A stretch of 64,000 nt of DNA from an uncultured Erythrobacter sp. (GTDB lineage: Bacteria; Pseudomonadota; Alphaproteobacteria; Sphingomonadales; Sphingomonadaceae), in assembly GCA_947499095.1 (NCBI GenBank), contig CANMMR010000003.1, forward strand, positions 353,201 through 417,200, given 5' to 3'. Positions 20,046-29,136 of this stretch are shown in pieces. Below the pieces are notes generated by a model. That model was not told the origin of the DNA and ran no database searches. It worked only from the letters and a program-made list of their open reading frames with translations. The position numbers were made by a program, and so were the translations under genes. The stretch's first letter is position 1; each line of letters starts with the position of its first letter.

Positions 20046-21052
20046 AGGCGATCCGTACCGGCGCTACGCCTTCCACGCTCGATGCTCTCGAACTGGTCGA
20101 TTTGGACGGCCCCGCCGATCCGGGACCGGGAGAGATCACGGTCGATATCAAGGCCAGCTCGCTGAATTATCACGACTATGCAGTCGTGAAGGGAATGATC
20201 CCGACGGATCAAGGCCGTATTCCTATGTCCGACGGGGCTGGCGTGGTGACGGCGGTGGGCGACGGTGTGAGCGAGTTCTCCGTCGGCGATCACGTCGTCT
20301 CGACCTTCTTCCCCGACTGGCTCACCGGCCCGCCCCCGCAAAGCGCTTTCACCCGCGTCCCGGGCGACGGGATCGACGGCTATGCGCGCGAAGCGATCAC
20401 CGCGCCGTCGCACTGGTTCACCCGCGCGCCCGCCGGTTTCAGCCATGCCGAAGCGGCGACATTGACCTGCGCCGGCCTGACCGCATGGCGCGCGCTGTTC
20501 GTGGACTACGCCGTGAAGCCCGGCGACACGGTCCTTGTTCAAGGCACCGGTGGCGTGTCGATCTTCGCTCTCCAATTCGCCAAGGCAGCGGGGGCGACGG
20601 TGATTGCGACCAGTTCCTCCGACGAGAAGCTGGAGAGAGTGAAATCGATGGGGGCCGATCACCTCATCAATTACAAGGAGGTCGAGGCCTGGGGGCCGAA
20701 AGCGCTCGAACTGACCGGTGGGCGCGGGGTCGATTGCGTAGTCGAGATCGGAGGCGCGGGCACGCTCGACCAGTCGATGCTGGCGACGCGGGTCGGCGGG
20801 CACGTGGCGCTGATCGGCGTGCTGGCGGGCTTTTCCGGGCCGGTTCAGACCGCCCTGCTCTTCTCCAAGAATCTGACGGTCCAGGGCCTAACGGTCGGCA
20901 GCCGGAACATGCAGCAGGACATGATCGCCGGGATCGAAGCCAATGGCATCAAACCGGTGATCAGCGACACATTTGCGCTGGCCGACCTCGCCGATGCTTT
21001 CCGCCATCAAGAAAGCGGCAACCACTTCGGCAAGATCGCGGTGGACATCTGA
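20042..21052 (+). CDS. Zinc-independent MDR-family alcohol dehydrogenase/oxidoreductase
   Basis: A 336-residue medium-chain dehydrogenase/reductase. The catalytic half is residues 1-130; the Rossmann motif GTGGVSIFALQFAKAAGA lies near 170, followed by a cofactor loop with TSSSDEK. The usual structural-zinc cysteine cluster is absent. The start codon overlaps the stop of the amidohydrolase (ATGA), so the two are translationally coupled. It converges on the DUF2855 gene only seven bases away. The oxidised substrate cannot be deduced; quinone or alcohol substrates are both possible. Confidence 0.85.
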   Translation: MKAIRTGATPSTLDALELVDLDGPADPGPGEITVDIKASSLNYHDYAVVKGMIPTDQGRIPMSDGAGVVTAVGDGVSEFSVGDHVVSTFFPDWLTGPPPQSAFTRVPGDGIDGYAREAITAPSHWFTRAPAGFSHAEAATLTCAGLTAWRALFVDYAVKPGDTVLVQGTGGVSIFALQFAKAAGATVIATSSSDEKLERVKSMGADHLINYKEVEAWGPKALELTGGRGVDCVVEIGGAGTLDQSMLATRVGGHVALIGVLAGFSGPVQTALLFSKNLTVQGLTVGSRNMQQDMIAGIEANGIKPVISDTFALADLADAFRHQESGNHFGKIAVDI

Positions 21053-21059
21053 CCTCGGT

Positions 21060-22130
21060 TTAGGGCTCGATCACGATCCCTTTGGCGGGATCGATATCGC
21101 CGCCGAGCATGGCAACGAAGGTATCGCGCGCGGCCTCCAGCCCCTGGTTGCGCTCGATCTCGATGCTGTCGCCGGCGTCTTCGAGAAAGCCGTGCCAACT
21201 CTCCGCGATCTGCTTGCCCGCCTCTTCCGGTCCGACCGACTTGAACAGGGCCACCGCATGATCGGGCGCGAAGAACAGGGTCGGCGTGGGTCCGGGGATT
21301 TCGTCGGTGCCGCTGCCGCGTTGATCGACGTGAGTTGCACCGACGAGGCATGAGTATTTGAGCGCATTGCCCAGATGCTCATGCAGGCGGCGCAGCACAT
21401 TCGCATTGCCGGCGAAATCGACCGACACGCTATCCGTGCCCTCGATGCCGCCGATGTCGTCGTATGACAACACGCGGTCGTAGAGCCCGGTCTTCTCCAC
21501 GAAAGCGACATTGCCGGCAGAGGTCAGCCCGACGCGGCGTATTTGGGGCGAGCGGCGCTTGGTAACGCTTGCCAGTCCCATCGCGGTCTTGGAGGAGGCG
21601 CTGGTGAGGATCACCTGGCTTGCGCCGAACCATTCCTCGGAACGCATGAAATATTCGATGAGGAAGCCGGTCTTGAACAGCGGCCCGAAAATCATGCGCT
21701 CGCCCTCGCGGGCCGGATCGTGCTCTGGATCGGCCGCCAGTCGCGAATACTGGTTGTAGATCGGGCTCATCGGCTGGCGATGTGCGGCCATGTCGGTGAA
21801 GCCGCTGGGTGAAACCTTACCGGGCAGGACGTCGAGATGCGTGCCCATGGGCAGATAGCCATAGACCCGCTCGCCCTCGGAGAAATCGGGATGATTGCTT
21901 TGGACGACCCGCGCGTGACCCCACATCGGCACGATACCGTGGCCGTCCGCGGCGGGGAAGAAATTCCAGTAACCGAAGCCGTCTCCGACCACCGCGTAGG
22001 TGACGTTGTTGGCCGTAACCGAAAAGCTTTCGATCTCGAGGCGCACGCCCTCGTCGGCGAGGTCGCCGAACTCCCGCTCCGCGATATGGGTCTTGGTCAG
22101 ATCGGCCTTGTCGACATGGACTTCGCGCAT
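21060..22130 (-). CDS. DUF2855 family protein
   Basis: A 356-residue protein matching the DUF2855 family, whose function is not known to me. Visible landmarks are SFSVTANNVTYAV near residue 38, a GYWNFFPA segment, GYLPMGTHLDV, and a C-terminal block with TPTLFFAPDHAVALF. The middle part resembles a degenerate MDR-type fold (VILTSASSKTAMGLAS), so an oxidoreductase-like function is possible. AAAGGGAGAG lies upstream of the start. It is downstream of dnaN on the same strand, separated by 59 bases. Confidence 0.8.
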   Translation of the reverse strand: MREVHVDKADLTKTHIAEREFGDLADEGVRLEIESFSVTANNVTYAVVGDGFGYWNFFPAADGHGIVPMWGHARVVQSNHPDFSEGERVYGYLPMGTHLDVLPGKVSPSGFTDMAAHRQPMSPIYNQYSRLAADPEHDPAREGERMIFGPLFKTGFLIEYFMRSEEWFGASQVILTSASSKTAMGLASVTKRRSPQIRRVGLTSAGNVAFVEKTGLYDRVLSYDDIGGIEGTDSVSVDFAGNANVLRRLHEHLGNALKYSCLVGATHVDQRGSGTDEIPGPTPTLFFAPDHAVALFKSVGPEEAGKQIAESWHGFLEDAGDSIEIERNQGLEAARDTFVAMLGGDIDPAKGIVIEP

Positions 22131-22189
22131 CGCATCTCTCCCTTTTTCGAAGGAGCGACGCTAGCGCGAATTTCAGCCCCCGACGAGGG

Positions 22190-23314
22190 TCAAACCCGCA
22201 TCGGCATCAGTACGTAGAGTGCAGGCGCATTCTCGTCCTTGCGGATCAGCGTCGGCGCGCCTGCATCGGCGAGATGGATCTCGACCACATCGCTGTCGAT
22301 CTGGCTGAGGATGTCCTTCAGATAGCCTGCGTTGAAGCCGATCTCGAACCCGTCGGAGCTGTATTCGGCAGGCACCTCTTCCGAAGCCACGCCATTGTCG
22401 GGCGAGGTCACGGTCAGCGTGATCTTGTCCCTGTCGAGGCCCATCTTCACTGCGCGGGTCTTCTCGGTCGCGATGGTCGCCACGCGGTCGACCCCGGCGA
22501 AGAAGCTTTTCGGATCGAGTTTGAGGAGCTTGTCGTTACCTGTTGGAATAACGCGGGAATAATCCGGGAAGGTGCCGTCGATCAGCTTGCTGGTCAGCAC
22601 CACCCCGCCCTCGCCACCGAGCGTGAAGCGCACCTTGCTGGCCGAAAGGTCGATCTGGACATTACCGTCCATCGATTCCTCCAGAAGCTTGCGCAGTTCG
22701 GCCACGGCTTTGCGCGGCACGATCACGTCGGGCATGCCGTCCGCGCCTTCGGGCCGCGCAATGGTGAACCGTGCGAGGCGATGGCCGTCGGTCGCAGCGG
22801 CCTTCAGCACCGGCTGGTCCTCGTCCGAGACGTGGAAGAAGATGCCGTTGAGATAATAGCGCGTTTCCTCGGTCGAGATCGCGAAGCGCGTGCGGTCGAT
22901 CAGCTCGGCGAGCGTCTTGGCCGGCAGTTCGAAGCTCGTCGGCAGGTCGCCTTCCACGATTACCGGGAAGTCATCCCGCGGGAGGGTGGGAAGCGAGAAG
23001 CGGCTGCGCCCGGCCTTAACCGCCATGCGGTTTTCGGCGGTCTCCAGGCTGACCTGGCTGCCCTCGGGCAGCTTGCGGGCGATGTCGAACAGGAGATGGG
23101 CCGAGACGGTGATCGATCCGGCATCCTCGACACTGGCGTCCATGTGCTCGACCACCTGCAAATCGAGGTCGGTCGCCATGACCTTGAGCGAGCTGTCGCC
23201 TTCCGCCTCGATCAGGACGTTCGAAAGAATGGGAATCGTGTTGCGGCGCTCGACGACCGACTGCACGTGGGAAAGACAGCGCAGCAGCGTCGCGCGTTCG
23301 ATGGTGGCCTTCAT
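22190..23314 (-). CDS. dnaN: DNA polymerase III beta sliding clamp
   Basis: A 374-residue clamp that encircles DNA and holds the replicative polymerase. The N-terminus MKATIERATLLRCLSHVQSV, the interior TLPRDDFPVI and the ending VLMPMRV are typical, and length agrees with the family. The ORF track extends nine codons further upstream; ATG 23314 gives the conserved start. dnaA and recF are not beside it, so this is not a classical dnaA-dnaN origin neighbourhood. Its 381-base upstream region contains the large palindromic repeat described separately. Confidence 0.97.
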   Translation of the reverse strand: MKATIERATLLRCLSHVQSVVERRNTIPILSNVLIEAEGDSSLKVMATDLDLQVVEHMDASVEDAGSITVSAHLLFDIARKLPEGSQVSLETAENRMAVKAGRSRFSLPTLPRDDFPVIVEGDLPTSFELPAKTLAELIDRTRFAISTEETRYYLNGIFFHVSDEDQPVLKAAATDGHRLARFTIARPEGADGMPDVIVPRKAVAELRKLLEESMDGNVQIDLSASKVRFTLGGEGGVVLTSKLIDGTFPDYSRVIPTGNDKLLKLDPKSFFAGVDRVATIATEKTRAVKMGLDRDKITLTVTSPDNGVASEEVPAEYSSDGFEIGFNAGYLKDILSQIDSDVVEIHLADAGAPTLIRKDENAPALYVLMPMRV

Positions 23315-23462
23315 GGTCCTACTTTCGTCCCTGCTGGGCACATCGAGGGCCGGAATCGCCCCTCGCGCGCCGGAATATGGATAGCGACCTTAGCGGGGCG
23401 GTATGTGGGGGCAAGGCTGCGCCCGCCGCGAAGGTGATTCCTTGGGGAAAAGTGGGTGGTTT

Positions 23463-23690
23463 TTGTTGGGTTTTTGCTGGGTGCGCCTTCGACATCCGTC
23501 GAATGCTTGCGGCACCGGCCCACTCCCCCACCCGACCACCCATAGAATACCGTGCCGTGGGTGGTCGGGTGGGGGAGTGGGCCGGTACCGAAGGGAAGCA
23601 CGGATGTGCTGACCGCACGCAAACAATGACTTCGCGGGACGGAACAGCCGAGGTAAGCGCGGATGCGCTTCACGCACCCAACAAAAACCC
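23463..23690. repeat. Composite palindromic repeat, copy 1 (between fabG and dnaN)
   Basis: A roughly 220-bp element: an inverted stem-loop (TTCGAC-ATCC-GTCGAA, 23488-23503), a perfect 26-bp inverted repeat (23517-23542 and 23558-23583, 15-base spacer), then two direct stem-loops (AGCAC-GGAT-GTGCT, 23597-23610; AAGCGC-GGAT-GCGCTT, 23655-23670) ending in CACCCAACAAAAAC. Bases 23517-23585 are identical to 58594-58662. It lies 5-10 bases after the fabG stop on the minus strand. The rest of 23315-23695 contains no gene; the dnaN promoter should be in 23315-23460. Confidence 0.9.
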
Positions 23691-23695
23691 CTCTC

Positions 23696-24451
23696 CTACC
23701 CCATCATCGCCATGCCGCCGTTCACGTGCAGCGTCTGCCCGGTCACATAGGCCGCCTCGTCGCTGGCGAGATAGGCAACCGCAGCGCCGATCTCGTCGCC
23801 CTCGCCCATGCGGCCCATAGGGATGCGGGTGTTGATCGCGGATTTCTGGTCGTCGGTCAGCGCATCGGTCATCGCTGTGCGGATGAAGCCCGGTGCGACG
23901 CAGTTCACGGTGATGTTCCGGCTGGCGAGTTCCTGTGCGAGGCTCTTGCTCATGCCGGTCAGGCCTGCCTTGGCCGCGACGTAGTTCATCTGGCCCGGAT
24001 TGCCCGTGTGGCCGACTACGCTGGTGATCGAGATGATCCGCCCGCCCTTGGCCTTCATCATCGGCCGCGCGCTGGCGCGCATGAGGCGGAAGCTGGCCTC
24101 GAGGTTGATGCGGATCACCTCGGCCCACTCCTCGTCCTTCATCCGTATGGCGAGATTGTCGCGCGTGATGCCTGCGTTATTGACGAGAATGTTCATGCTG
24201 CCCAGCGTGTCGACCGTGGCCGGGATCAGTTCCTCGACCTGTTCGGGGTTCGAAAGGTCGCAGGTGATCTCGACATGGTCGTGGCCGAACTCGTCGTTCA
24301 GCTGTTCGCGAAAGGCGCGCAGCTTGGCGGCGTTGGAGCCGGACAGTGCGAGCCGAGCCCCCTGCTTCGCCAGGGCGTAGGCGATCGACGATCCGATCCC
24401 GCCGCTGGCGCCGGTAACGAGGGCGGTTTTGCCTTCCAGGCTGAACATCAT
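23696..24451 (-). CDS. fabG: 3-oxoacyl-[acyl-carrier-protein] reductase
   Basis: A 251-residue short-chain dehydrogenase that performs the first reduction in fatty acid elongation. It has the NADP loop VTGASGGIGSSIA, NNAG, the catalytic Ser-Tyr-Lys set (ITSVVGHTGNPGQMNYVAAKAG), and VAPGFIRTAMT. Placement right after fabD, with stop and start overlapping, separates it from the many other SDR proteins. Two ATG codons in a row (24451, 24448) make the exact start uncertain by one residue. Confidence 0.95.
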   Translation of the reverse strand: MMFSLEGKTALVTGASGGIGSSIAYALAKQGARLALSGSNAAKLRAFREQLNDEFGHDHVEITCDLSNPEQVEELIPATVDTLGSMNILVNNAGITRDNLAIRMKDEEWAEVIRINLEASFRLMRASARPMMKAKGGRIISITSVVGHTGNPGQMNYVAAKAGLTGMSKSLAQELASRNITVNCVAPGFIRTAMTDALTDDQKSAINTRIPMGRMGEGDEIGAAVAYLASDEAAYVTGQTLHVNGGMAMMG

Positions 24452-25386
24452 CCGTTCTCCTTCGCGAAAGTCTCGAGGTCTTCCATGGTGACGAGGCTGA
24501 CCGTTGCGGCATCCTTGGCGATCCGGCCGACCATCGGGCCGAGGACCTTGCCGCCGAGCTCGACGAAACGCTCGACGCCTGCCTCCTGCATGGCGAGCAC
24601 GCTTTCGCGCCAGCGGACGCGGCCGGTGATCTGGTCGACCAGCAGCGCCTGCTCTTCCGCCGGATCGGTGACGCGCGCCGCGGTGACATTGGCATAGAGC
24701 GGCACGGTGAAAGCCGACGGCGGCGTCTCGCCCAGAGCGGTCTTCATGCGCAGCGCGGCGGGCTGCATCAGCGAGCAGTGGAAGGGAGCGGACACAGGAA
24801 GCTTGATGCCGCGCTTGATGCCGTGGTCCTTGGCCATTGCGATCGCCCGGTCGATGGCTTCCGCATGGCCGGAGATGACCACCTGCGTCGGGTCGTTGTC
24901 ATTGGCGACCTCGCACACCTGCCCCTCTGCAGCAGCCTCTGCCAGTGCGGTCGCTGTCTCGATATCGGCGCCGAGCAGTGCCGCCATGGCCCCCTCGCCG
25001 ATGGGGACTGCGTCCTGCATGGCAATGCCGCGCAGGCGGAGCAGCTTGGCGGTGTCGGTCAGGGAAAAGGCCCCGGCAGCACATAAAGCGCTGTATTCCC
25101 CAAGCGAGTGGCCAGCGACGCAGTCTGCCTTATCTGCCAACGCTACGCCGAATTCCTTCTTTAGCACGCGCGCGGTCGCCACCGAATTGGCCATGATCGC
25201 AGGCTGGGCATTAGCGGTCATGGTAAGCTCGCTCTCGGGTCCGCCGGTCATCAGGCCGAACAGGTCCTGCTTCAGCGCCTCGTCCACTTCCTCGAACACC
25301 TCCCGGGCATGCGCGCTGGCGTCGGCGAGATCGGCGCCCATGCCGACCTTCTGGCTTCCCTGGCCGGGAAAGATGAATGCAGTCAT
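24448..25386 (-). CDS. fabD: Malonyl-CoA:ACP transacylase
   Basis: A 312-residue enzyme that loads malonate onto acyl carrier protein. The N-terminal FIFPGQGSQKVGMG, the nucleophile motif GHSLGEYSAL (Ser near residue 94) and PVSAPFHCSLM with the catalytic His are present. ATG 25386 is preceded by AGAGGAG; the ORF-track start at 25575 lies in the neighbouring gene. It is translationally coupled to fabG. The set is the usual fabD-fabG pair, but acpP and fabF do not follow in this window. Confidence 0.96.
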   Translation of the reverse strand: MTAFIFPGQGSQKVGMGADLADASAHAREVFEEVDEALKQDLFGLMTGGPESELTMTANAQPAIMANSVATARVLKKEFGVALADKADCVAGHSLGEYSALCAAGAFSLTDTAKLLRLRGIAMQDAVPIGEGAMAALLGADIETATALAEAAAEGQVCEVANDNDPTQVVISGHAEAIDRAIAMAKDHGIKRGIKLPVSAPFHCSLMQPAALRMKTALGETPPSAFTVPLYANVTAARVTDPAEEQALLVDQITGRVRWRESVLAMQEAGVERFVELGGKVLGPMVGRIAKDAATVSLVTMEDLETFAKENG

Positions 25387-25411
25387 GAAAATCTCCTCTT
25401 GAGGAGCGCGC

Positions 25412-26236
25412 CTAGGCGCGTGGGCGGCGCGCCTCAAGCCCGAAGGGGACAATCCTGTTGGCGGCATCATGCGCGATATCGGCACGCCCGAGATAGGGTA
25501 TGCCGCTGCGCGCGCACCATTCCGTGGCGATCTGCACCTCGTCCTTGCCGAAGGGGCGGTCGTTCTCCGGCACATCGGTGATGCGACCGAGGCGCAGACC
25601 GGCGATGCCGTGGAGGTGTTGGGTCACATGGAAGAACAATCGGTCGATCGCATAGTGGTACTCGGCCACTTCCTCGACCATGACGACATGGCCGGAGAAA
25701 TCGGGCGCGAGTTCCGTGCCGATCAGCATGGCGAGCGTCGTCAGGTTGAACGCAACCGCAGGGCGATCGTCGAGATGCGGCTCCAGCCCGCCGTCGTCGC
25801 CGGTCAACCAACCGAGCGCGCGATCGATGGCTGCCTCTCCGCCCTCTCGCCTGATGTCGCCGGCGAGCGGGCCGTGGGCGACGCGCCCGATGCCGTGCTT
25901 GTAGAGCGCTGCGAGCAGGAAGCCGCAATCGGAATAGCCGAGATAGCTCTTGGCGCGGGCATGCTCGTTCATTCCGGCTACAGCCTGCGCGGCGATGCGA
26001 TTGGAGCCATAGCCGCCCATGGCGAACCAGACGGCGTCGAAAGCGGGGTCGTTGGCGCATTCCAGCAGCGCATCGAGGCGTACTTCGTCGGGCCCTGCGA
26101 AGTGGCCCTCCTTCGCGAAGCACTGCTCGTGGAAATGCAGTTCGATGTCCTCGCGCCCGGCGACATGCGTCAGCACCGCATCGGCCCTCGCGCGTTTAAG
26201 GGGTTTTCCCGGAGCACAGATCGCGATTTTCACCAT
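25412..26236 (-). CDS. LD-carboxypeptidase (peptidase family S66, LdcA-like)
   Basis: A 274-residue cytoplasmic serine peptidase of the family that removes the terminal D-Ala from murein tetrapeptides during cell-wall recycling. The N-terminus MVKIAICAPGKP, the MGGYGSNR loop, the nucleophile region GYSDCGFLL and the VEEVAEYHYAIDRLFF block with the catalytic Glu fit the S66 family. ATG 26236 is chosen over 26269 because only the former gives the conserved start. It is divergent from the Mur-ligase gene, and both act in peptidoglycan recycling. A microcin-immunity MccF-like function is the alternative. Confidence 0.82.
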   Translation of the reverse strand: MVKIAICAPGKPLKRARADAVLTHVAGREDIELHFHEQCFAKEGHFAGPDEVRLDALLECANDPAFDAVWFAMGGYGSNRIAAQAVAGMNEHARAKSYLGYSDCGFLLAALYKHGIGRVAHGPLAGDIRREGGEAAIDRALGWLTGDDGGLEPHLDDRPAVAFNLTTLAMLIGTELAPDFSGHVVMVEEVAEYHYAIDRLFFHVTQHLHGIAGLRLGRITDVPENDRPFGKDEVQIATEWCARSGIPYLGRADIAHDAANRIVPFGLEARRPRA

Positions 26237-26289
26237 GCGTCCTGCTAGCGCGCTTGTATCGCGCCGCACAACTCAATAGCTGCGAAGGC

Positions 26290-27717
26290 ATGACCGATAT
26301 GCCCAGCCCCGACGAGCTTTTCGCGCGACCGTTCTTCTTCTGCGGCATAGGCGGGTCCGGCATGCAGCCGCTTGCGCAGATCCTCAAAGGTCGTGGATGC
26401 ACGGTCGAGGGGTCGGATCGCAGCTTGGACCAGGGGCAAACGCCGGAAAAGTTCGCCGCGCTGGAGCGGCAGGGCTTCGGCTTGCATCCTCAGGACGGCA
26501 GGGGGATCGTGTCGCAGGACCAGATCCTCGTCGCCAGCGCCGCGGTCGAGGACACGGTTCCCGATGCGAAGCGCGCGAAGGAACTGGGCTGTCTGCGCCT
26601 GACTCGGGCCGAGCTCAATTCGATCCTGTTCAACACGAGCGGCGCCGGCCTGGCAATTGCCGGAACCAGCGGGAAGTCGACCGTCACGGGCATGCTCGGC
26701 TGGATCCTTCACGCCGTGGGCCGCGAGCCGACGATCATGAACGGCGCGGTGATGAAGAACTTCGTCTCGCCCGAACGCCCCTTCGCCAGCGCGGTGGTCG
26801 GCGGGCAATCGCTCTATGTCAGCGAGGTCGACGAAAGCGACGGCTCGATCGCGCTCTATCGCCCGGCAGTCGGTGTGCTGCTGAACGTCAGCCTCGATCA
26901 CAAGAGCATGGAAGAATTGCGTGCACTGTTCGGCGACTACCTCTCGCGCAGCCGCATCAGCGTGATCAATGCCGACGACGAGGAAGCGCTTGCCCTGCTA
27001 CCGCATGCGAAGGAGGTTATCACCTTCGGCATCGAGCAGGAGAAGGCGCAGATCGGAATCGTGCCGGGCACTATCGCGGAAGGCCCGCTGCGGCAGGCCG
27101 CGATGGTCGTCGACCGCCACGACGGAAGCGAGCATGCGCTGCGCCTCAATATGCCGGGGCGGCACAACCTCTCGAACGCTCTCGCCGCCATCGCGGCGGC
27201 AGTCGCGGCGGGAATCCCGGTCGCGAACGCGGTCGAGGCGCTGGCGGGCTTCGAAGGACTTGCGCGCCGCTTCGACATCGTCGGCACCACCGTTTCCGCC
27301 ATCACCGTCATCGACGATTTCGGCCACAATCCGGAGAAATGCGCTGCGACCCTGCGCACCCTGAAATCGCATCCGGGCCGGGTGATCGCCTTCTTCCAGC
27401 CGCATGGCTACGGCCCCTTGCGCCAGATGGGCGACGAGCTGGCCGAGACCTTTGCTCGCGAACTCGACCGCGGCGATCTCACGATTTTCAGCGACCCGGT
27501 CTATTTCGGCGGCACGGTGGACCGCAGCGAAGGTAGCGAGCGGATCGTGCGGCTGATCGAAGAACACGGCGGCCACACGGAATATATACCCAATCGCAAA
27601 GCAGTAGCAGACCGTATTGTCTCGCTGGCGAAGCCCGGAGACCGAGTCGTGATCATGGGCGCTCGCGACGATACGCTGAGCGAGTTCGCCCGCGAGCTGT
27701 TCCAGCGCCTTTCCTGA
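26290..27717 (+). CDS. mpl: Mur ligase, probable murein peptide ligase (Mpl)
   Basis: A 475-residue ATP-dependent Mur ligase. The N-terminal FFFCGIGGSGMQPLAQ is shared by MurC and Mpl, the ATP loop is AGTSGKSTVTGML, and the acceptor-side block SEVDESDGSI and DDFGHNP follow. I favour Mpl, which rejoins recovered tripeptide to UDP-MurNAc, because an LD-carboxypeptidase is divergent next door and no mur cluster surrounds it. MurC is the alternative. The ORF-track start at 26254 would overlap the divergent promoter; ATG 26290 or 26299 is more likely. Confidence 0.8.
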   Translation: MTDMPSPDELFARPFFFCGIGGSGMQPLAQILKGRGCTVEGSDRSLDQGQTPEKFAALERQGFGLHPQDGRGIVSQDQILVASAAVEDTVPDAKRAKELGCLRLTRAELNSILFNTSGAGLAIAGTSGKSTVTGMLGWILHAVGREPTIMNGAVMKNFVSPERPFASAVVGGQSLYVSEVDESDGSIALYRPAVGVLLNVSLDHKSMEELRALFGDYLSRSRISVINADDEEALALLPHAKEVITFGIEQEKAQIGIVPGTIAEGPLRQAAMVVDRHDGSEHALRLNMPGRHNLSNALAAIAAAVAAGIPVANAVEALAGFEGLARRFDIVGTTVSAITVIDDFGHNPEKCAATLRTLKSHPGRVIAFFQPHGYGPLRQMGDELAETFARELDRGDLTIFSDPVYFGGTVDRSEGSERIVRLIEEHGGHTEYIPNRKAVADRIVSLAKPGDRVVIMGARDDTLSEFARELFQRLS

Positions 27718-27727
27718 CGGTCGCGTG

Positions 27728-28690
27728 TCAGTGCGCGTCGGCGTGGGCTTCGTCGTGATGGCCTAGGCCAAAGACCTTGTGCAGCACGAAAACGATTACC
27801 GCACCGAGGATAAGGCCGGTAAGCGCCGACAATCCTGCAAAGGTCAGCCAACCAAGGATGCCGCCCGCGCGGCCTGCGATCTCGCTCACGCCGTGCTGGA
27901 TCCCTTCGATCCAGTGCTCGGGGCCAGCCACGCCGAGTTCGGCCAGACCGTGCAGTATAATGCCGCCGCCGACCCAGAGCATTGCAATCGTCCCGATGAA
28001 ACTAAGGGCGATAAGAAGCTTCGGCATGAATGCCACCAGCCCCCTGCCAAAGCTCTGCGCGAAAGTGCTTTCCTTCTTGGCGAAACGCAATCCGATGTCG
28101 TCCATCTTCACGATCAGCCCGACAACCCCGTAGACACCGACCGTGACGGCGATGCCGACGATTGCCAGCACGCCGGCGCGGGTAATCAGGTCCTCAGCCG
28201 CAACTTCGTTCAAGGTGATCGCCATGATCTCCGCCGACAGGATCAGGTCGGTTCGAATGGCCCCTGCGATGCGTTGTTTCTCGAAGGCAACGGGGTCGGT
28301 GATCTCGTCTTCCACGGTCTTGCCGTGTTTAGCGCCGCCAAGCTTCTCGATGACCTTCTCGGCGCCCTCGTAGGAGAGGTAACAGCCACCTAGCATGAGA
28401 ATGAAAACGATTGCAGCAGGCAGAAATTCGCTGAGCAGCAACGCACCCGGTAACAGGATGAGCAGCTTGTTCTTCAGACTGCCCTTGGCGATGTCCCAGA
28501 TGATCGGGAGCTCGCGCGCCGGGCTGAGGCCGGTGACGTAGCTTGGAGTAACCGCCGCATCGTCGATCACCACGCCGGCCGTTTTCGACCCGGCACGGCC
28601 TGCAGCAGCGGCAATATCGTCGACCGAAGCCGCCGCGGTGCGCGCGATGATCGATATATCGTCGAGGAGGGCAACCAGTCCGCCGGGCAT
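27728..28690 (-). CDS. DUF808 membrane protein (YedI-like)
   Basis: A 320-residue inner-membrane protein of the DUF808 family, represented by E. coli YedI, of unknown function. It begins MPGGLVALLDDISIIARTAAASVDD, a conserved cytoplasmic segment, and has about five to six hydrophobic helices, the last followed by a His-rich tail (GHHDEAHADAH) that might bind metal. It converges on the Mur-ligase gene, ten bases apart. No regulatory signal is evident. Confidence 0.88.
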   Translation of the reverse strand: MPGGLVALLDDISIIARTAAASVDDIAAAAGRAGSKTAGVVIDDAAVTPSYVTGLSPARELPIIWDIAKGSLKNKLLILLPGALLLSEFLPAAIVFILMLGGCYLSYEGAEKVIEKLGGAKHGKTVEDEITDPVAFEKQRIAGAIRTDLILSAEIMAITLNEVAAEDLITRAGVLAIVGIAVTVGVYGVVGLIVKMDDIGLRFAKKESTFAQSFGRGLVAFMPKLLIALSFIGTIAMLWVGGGIILHGLAELGVAGPEHWIEGIQHGVSEIAGRAGGILGWLTFAGLSALTGLILGAVIVFVLHKVFGLGHHDEAHADAH

Positions 28691-29136
28691 CGTTTTTCCT
28701 TGTAAGTTCCTGATCCGCCGAGTGCTTGCCCGCCAATCGCTCGTGGCGCAACTCTCCTATGGATTTGTAAGCTGTCCTACAGACCCATTCTTGTGCCAAG
28801 CACCATGTAGCGACGGTCGGCATCCGATCGTTGCGGGTCGGATATTCGGCCATCCGGGAGATGCAGGGCTGCGCGATGGCTGGCTGGAAACGAAAGGTGA
28901 CACATGTCTCCGTTCCTTGGGCCACGATCTATTGATAGCACTATGAAATTCCGGCAGGTTGGGTTTTGCAGAACGCGCCTGTCGGTGGTCCATGGACAAG
29001 CACCCGCTTGCGTTTCGCGCCAATCCCGCTATGTGCGCGCATCCCTTCGGTCCGCCGGGGGATTCGAAGAAAGCCGGAGGGGCCCCGCAATCCCGCGGAT
29101 CAGCCAGCGATCGGCCAGACGTGAAAGGACAAGAGC
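28691..29136. other. 446-base intergenic region upstream of rpsF
   Basis: Gene-free stretch between the DUF808 start (minus) and rpsF (plus), so it carries two divergent promoters. The short ORFs listed here have no recognisable content. The last 130 bases hold a plausible ribosomal-operon promoter. I see no clear terminator, riboswitch or repeat of the window's hairpin family in it. Confidence 0.6.
29008..29035 (+). promoter_or_regulatory. Possible promoter of rpsF-rpsR-rplI
   Basis: TTGCGT at 29008-29013 and TATGTG at 29030-29035 are separated by 16 bases, a reasonable -35/-10 pair about 100 bases upstream of rpsF. Pattern matching only; no other evidence. Confidence 0.35.

Noticed and set aside
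22190-23314. Replication origin beside dnaN
   Set aside because: No dnaA, recF or gyrB next to it and no cluster of DnaA boxes was noticed.
23463-23690. CRISPR-like repeat array
   Set aside because: The repeats are palindromes of different lengths without equal spacers, and no cas genes are present.
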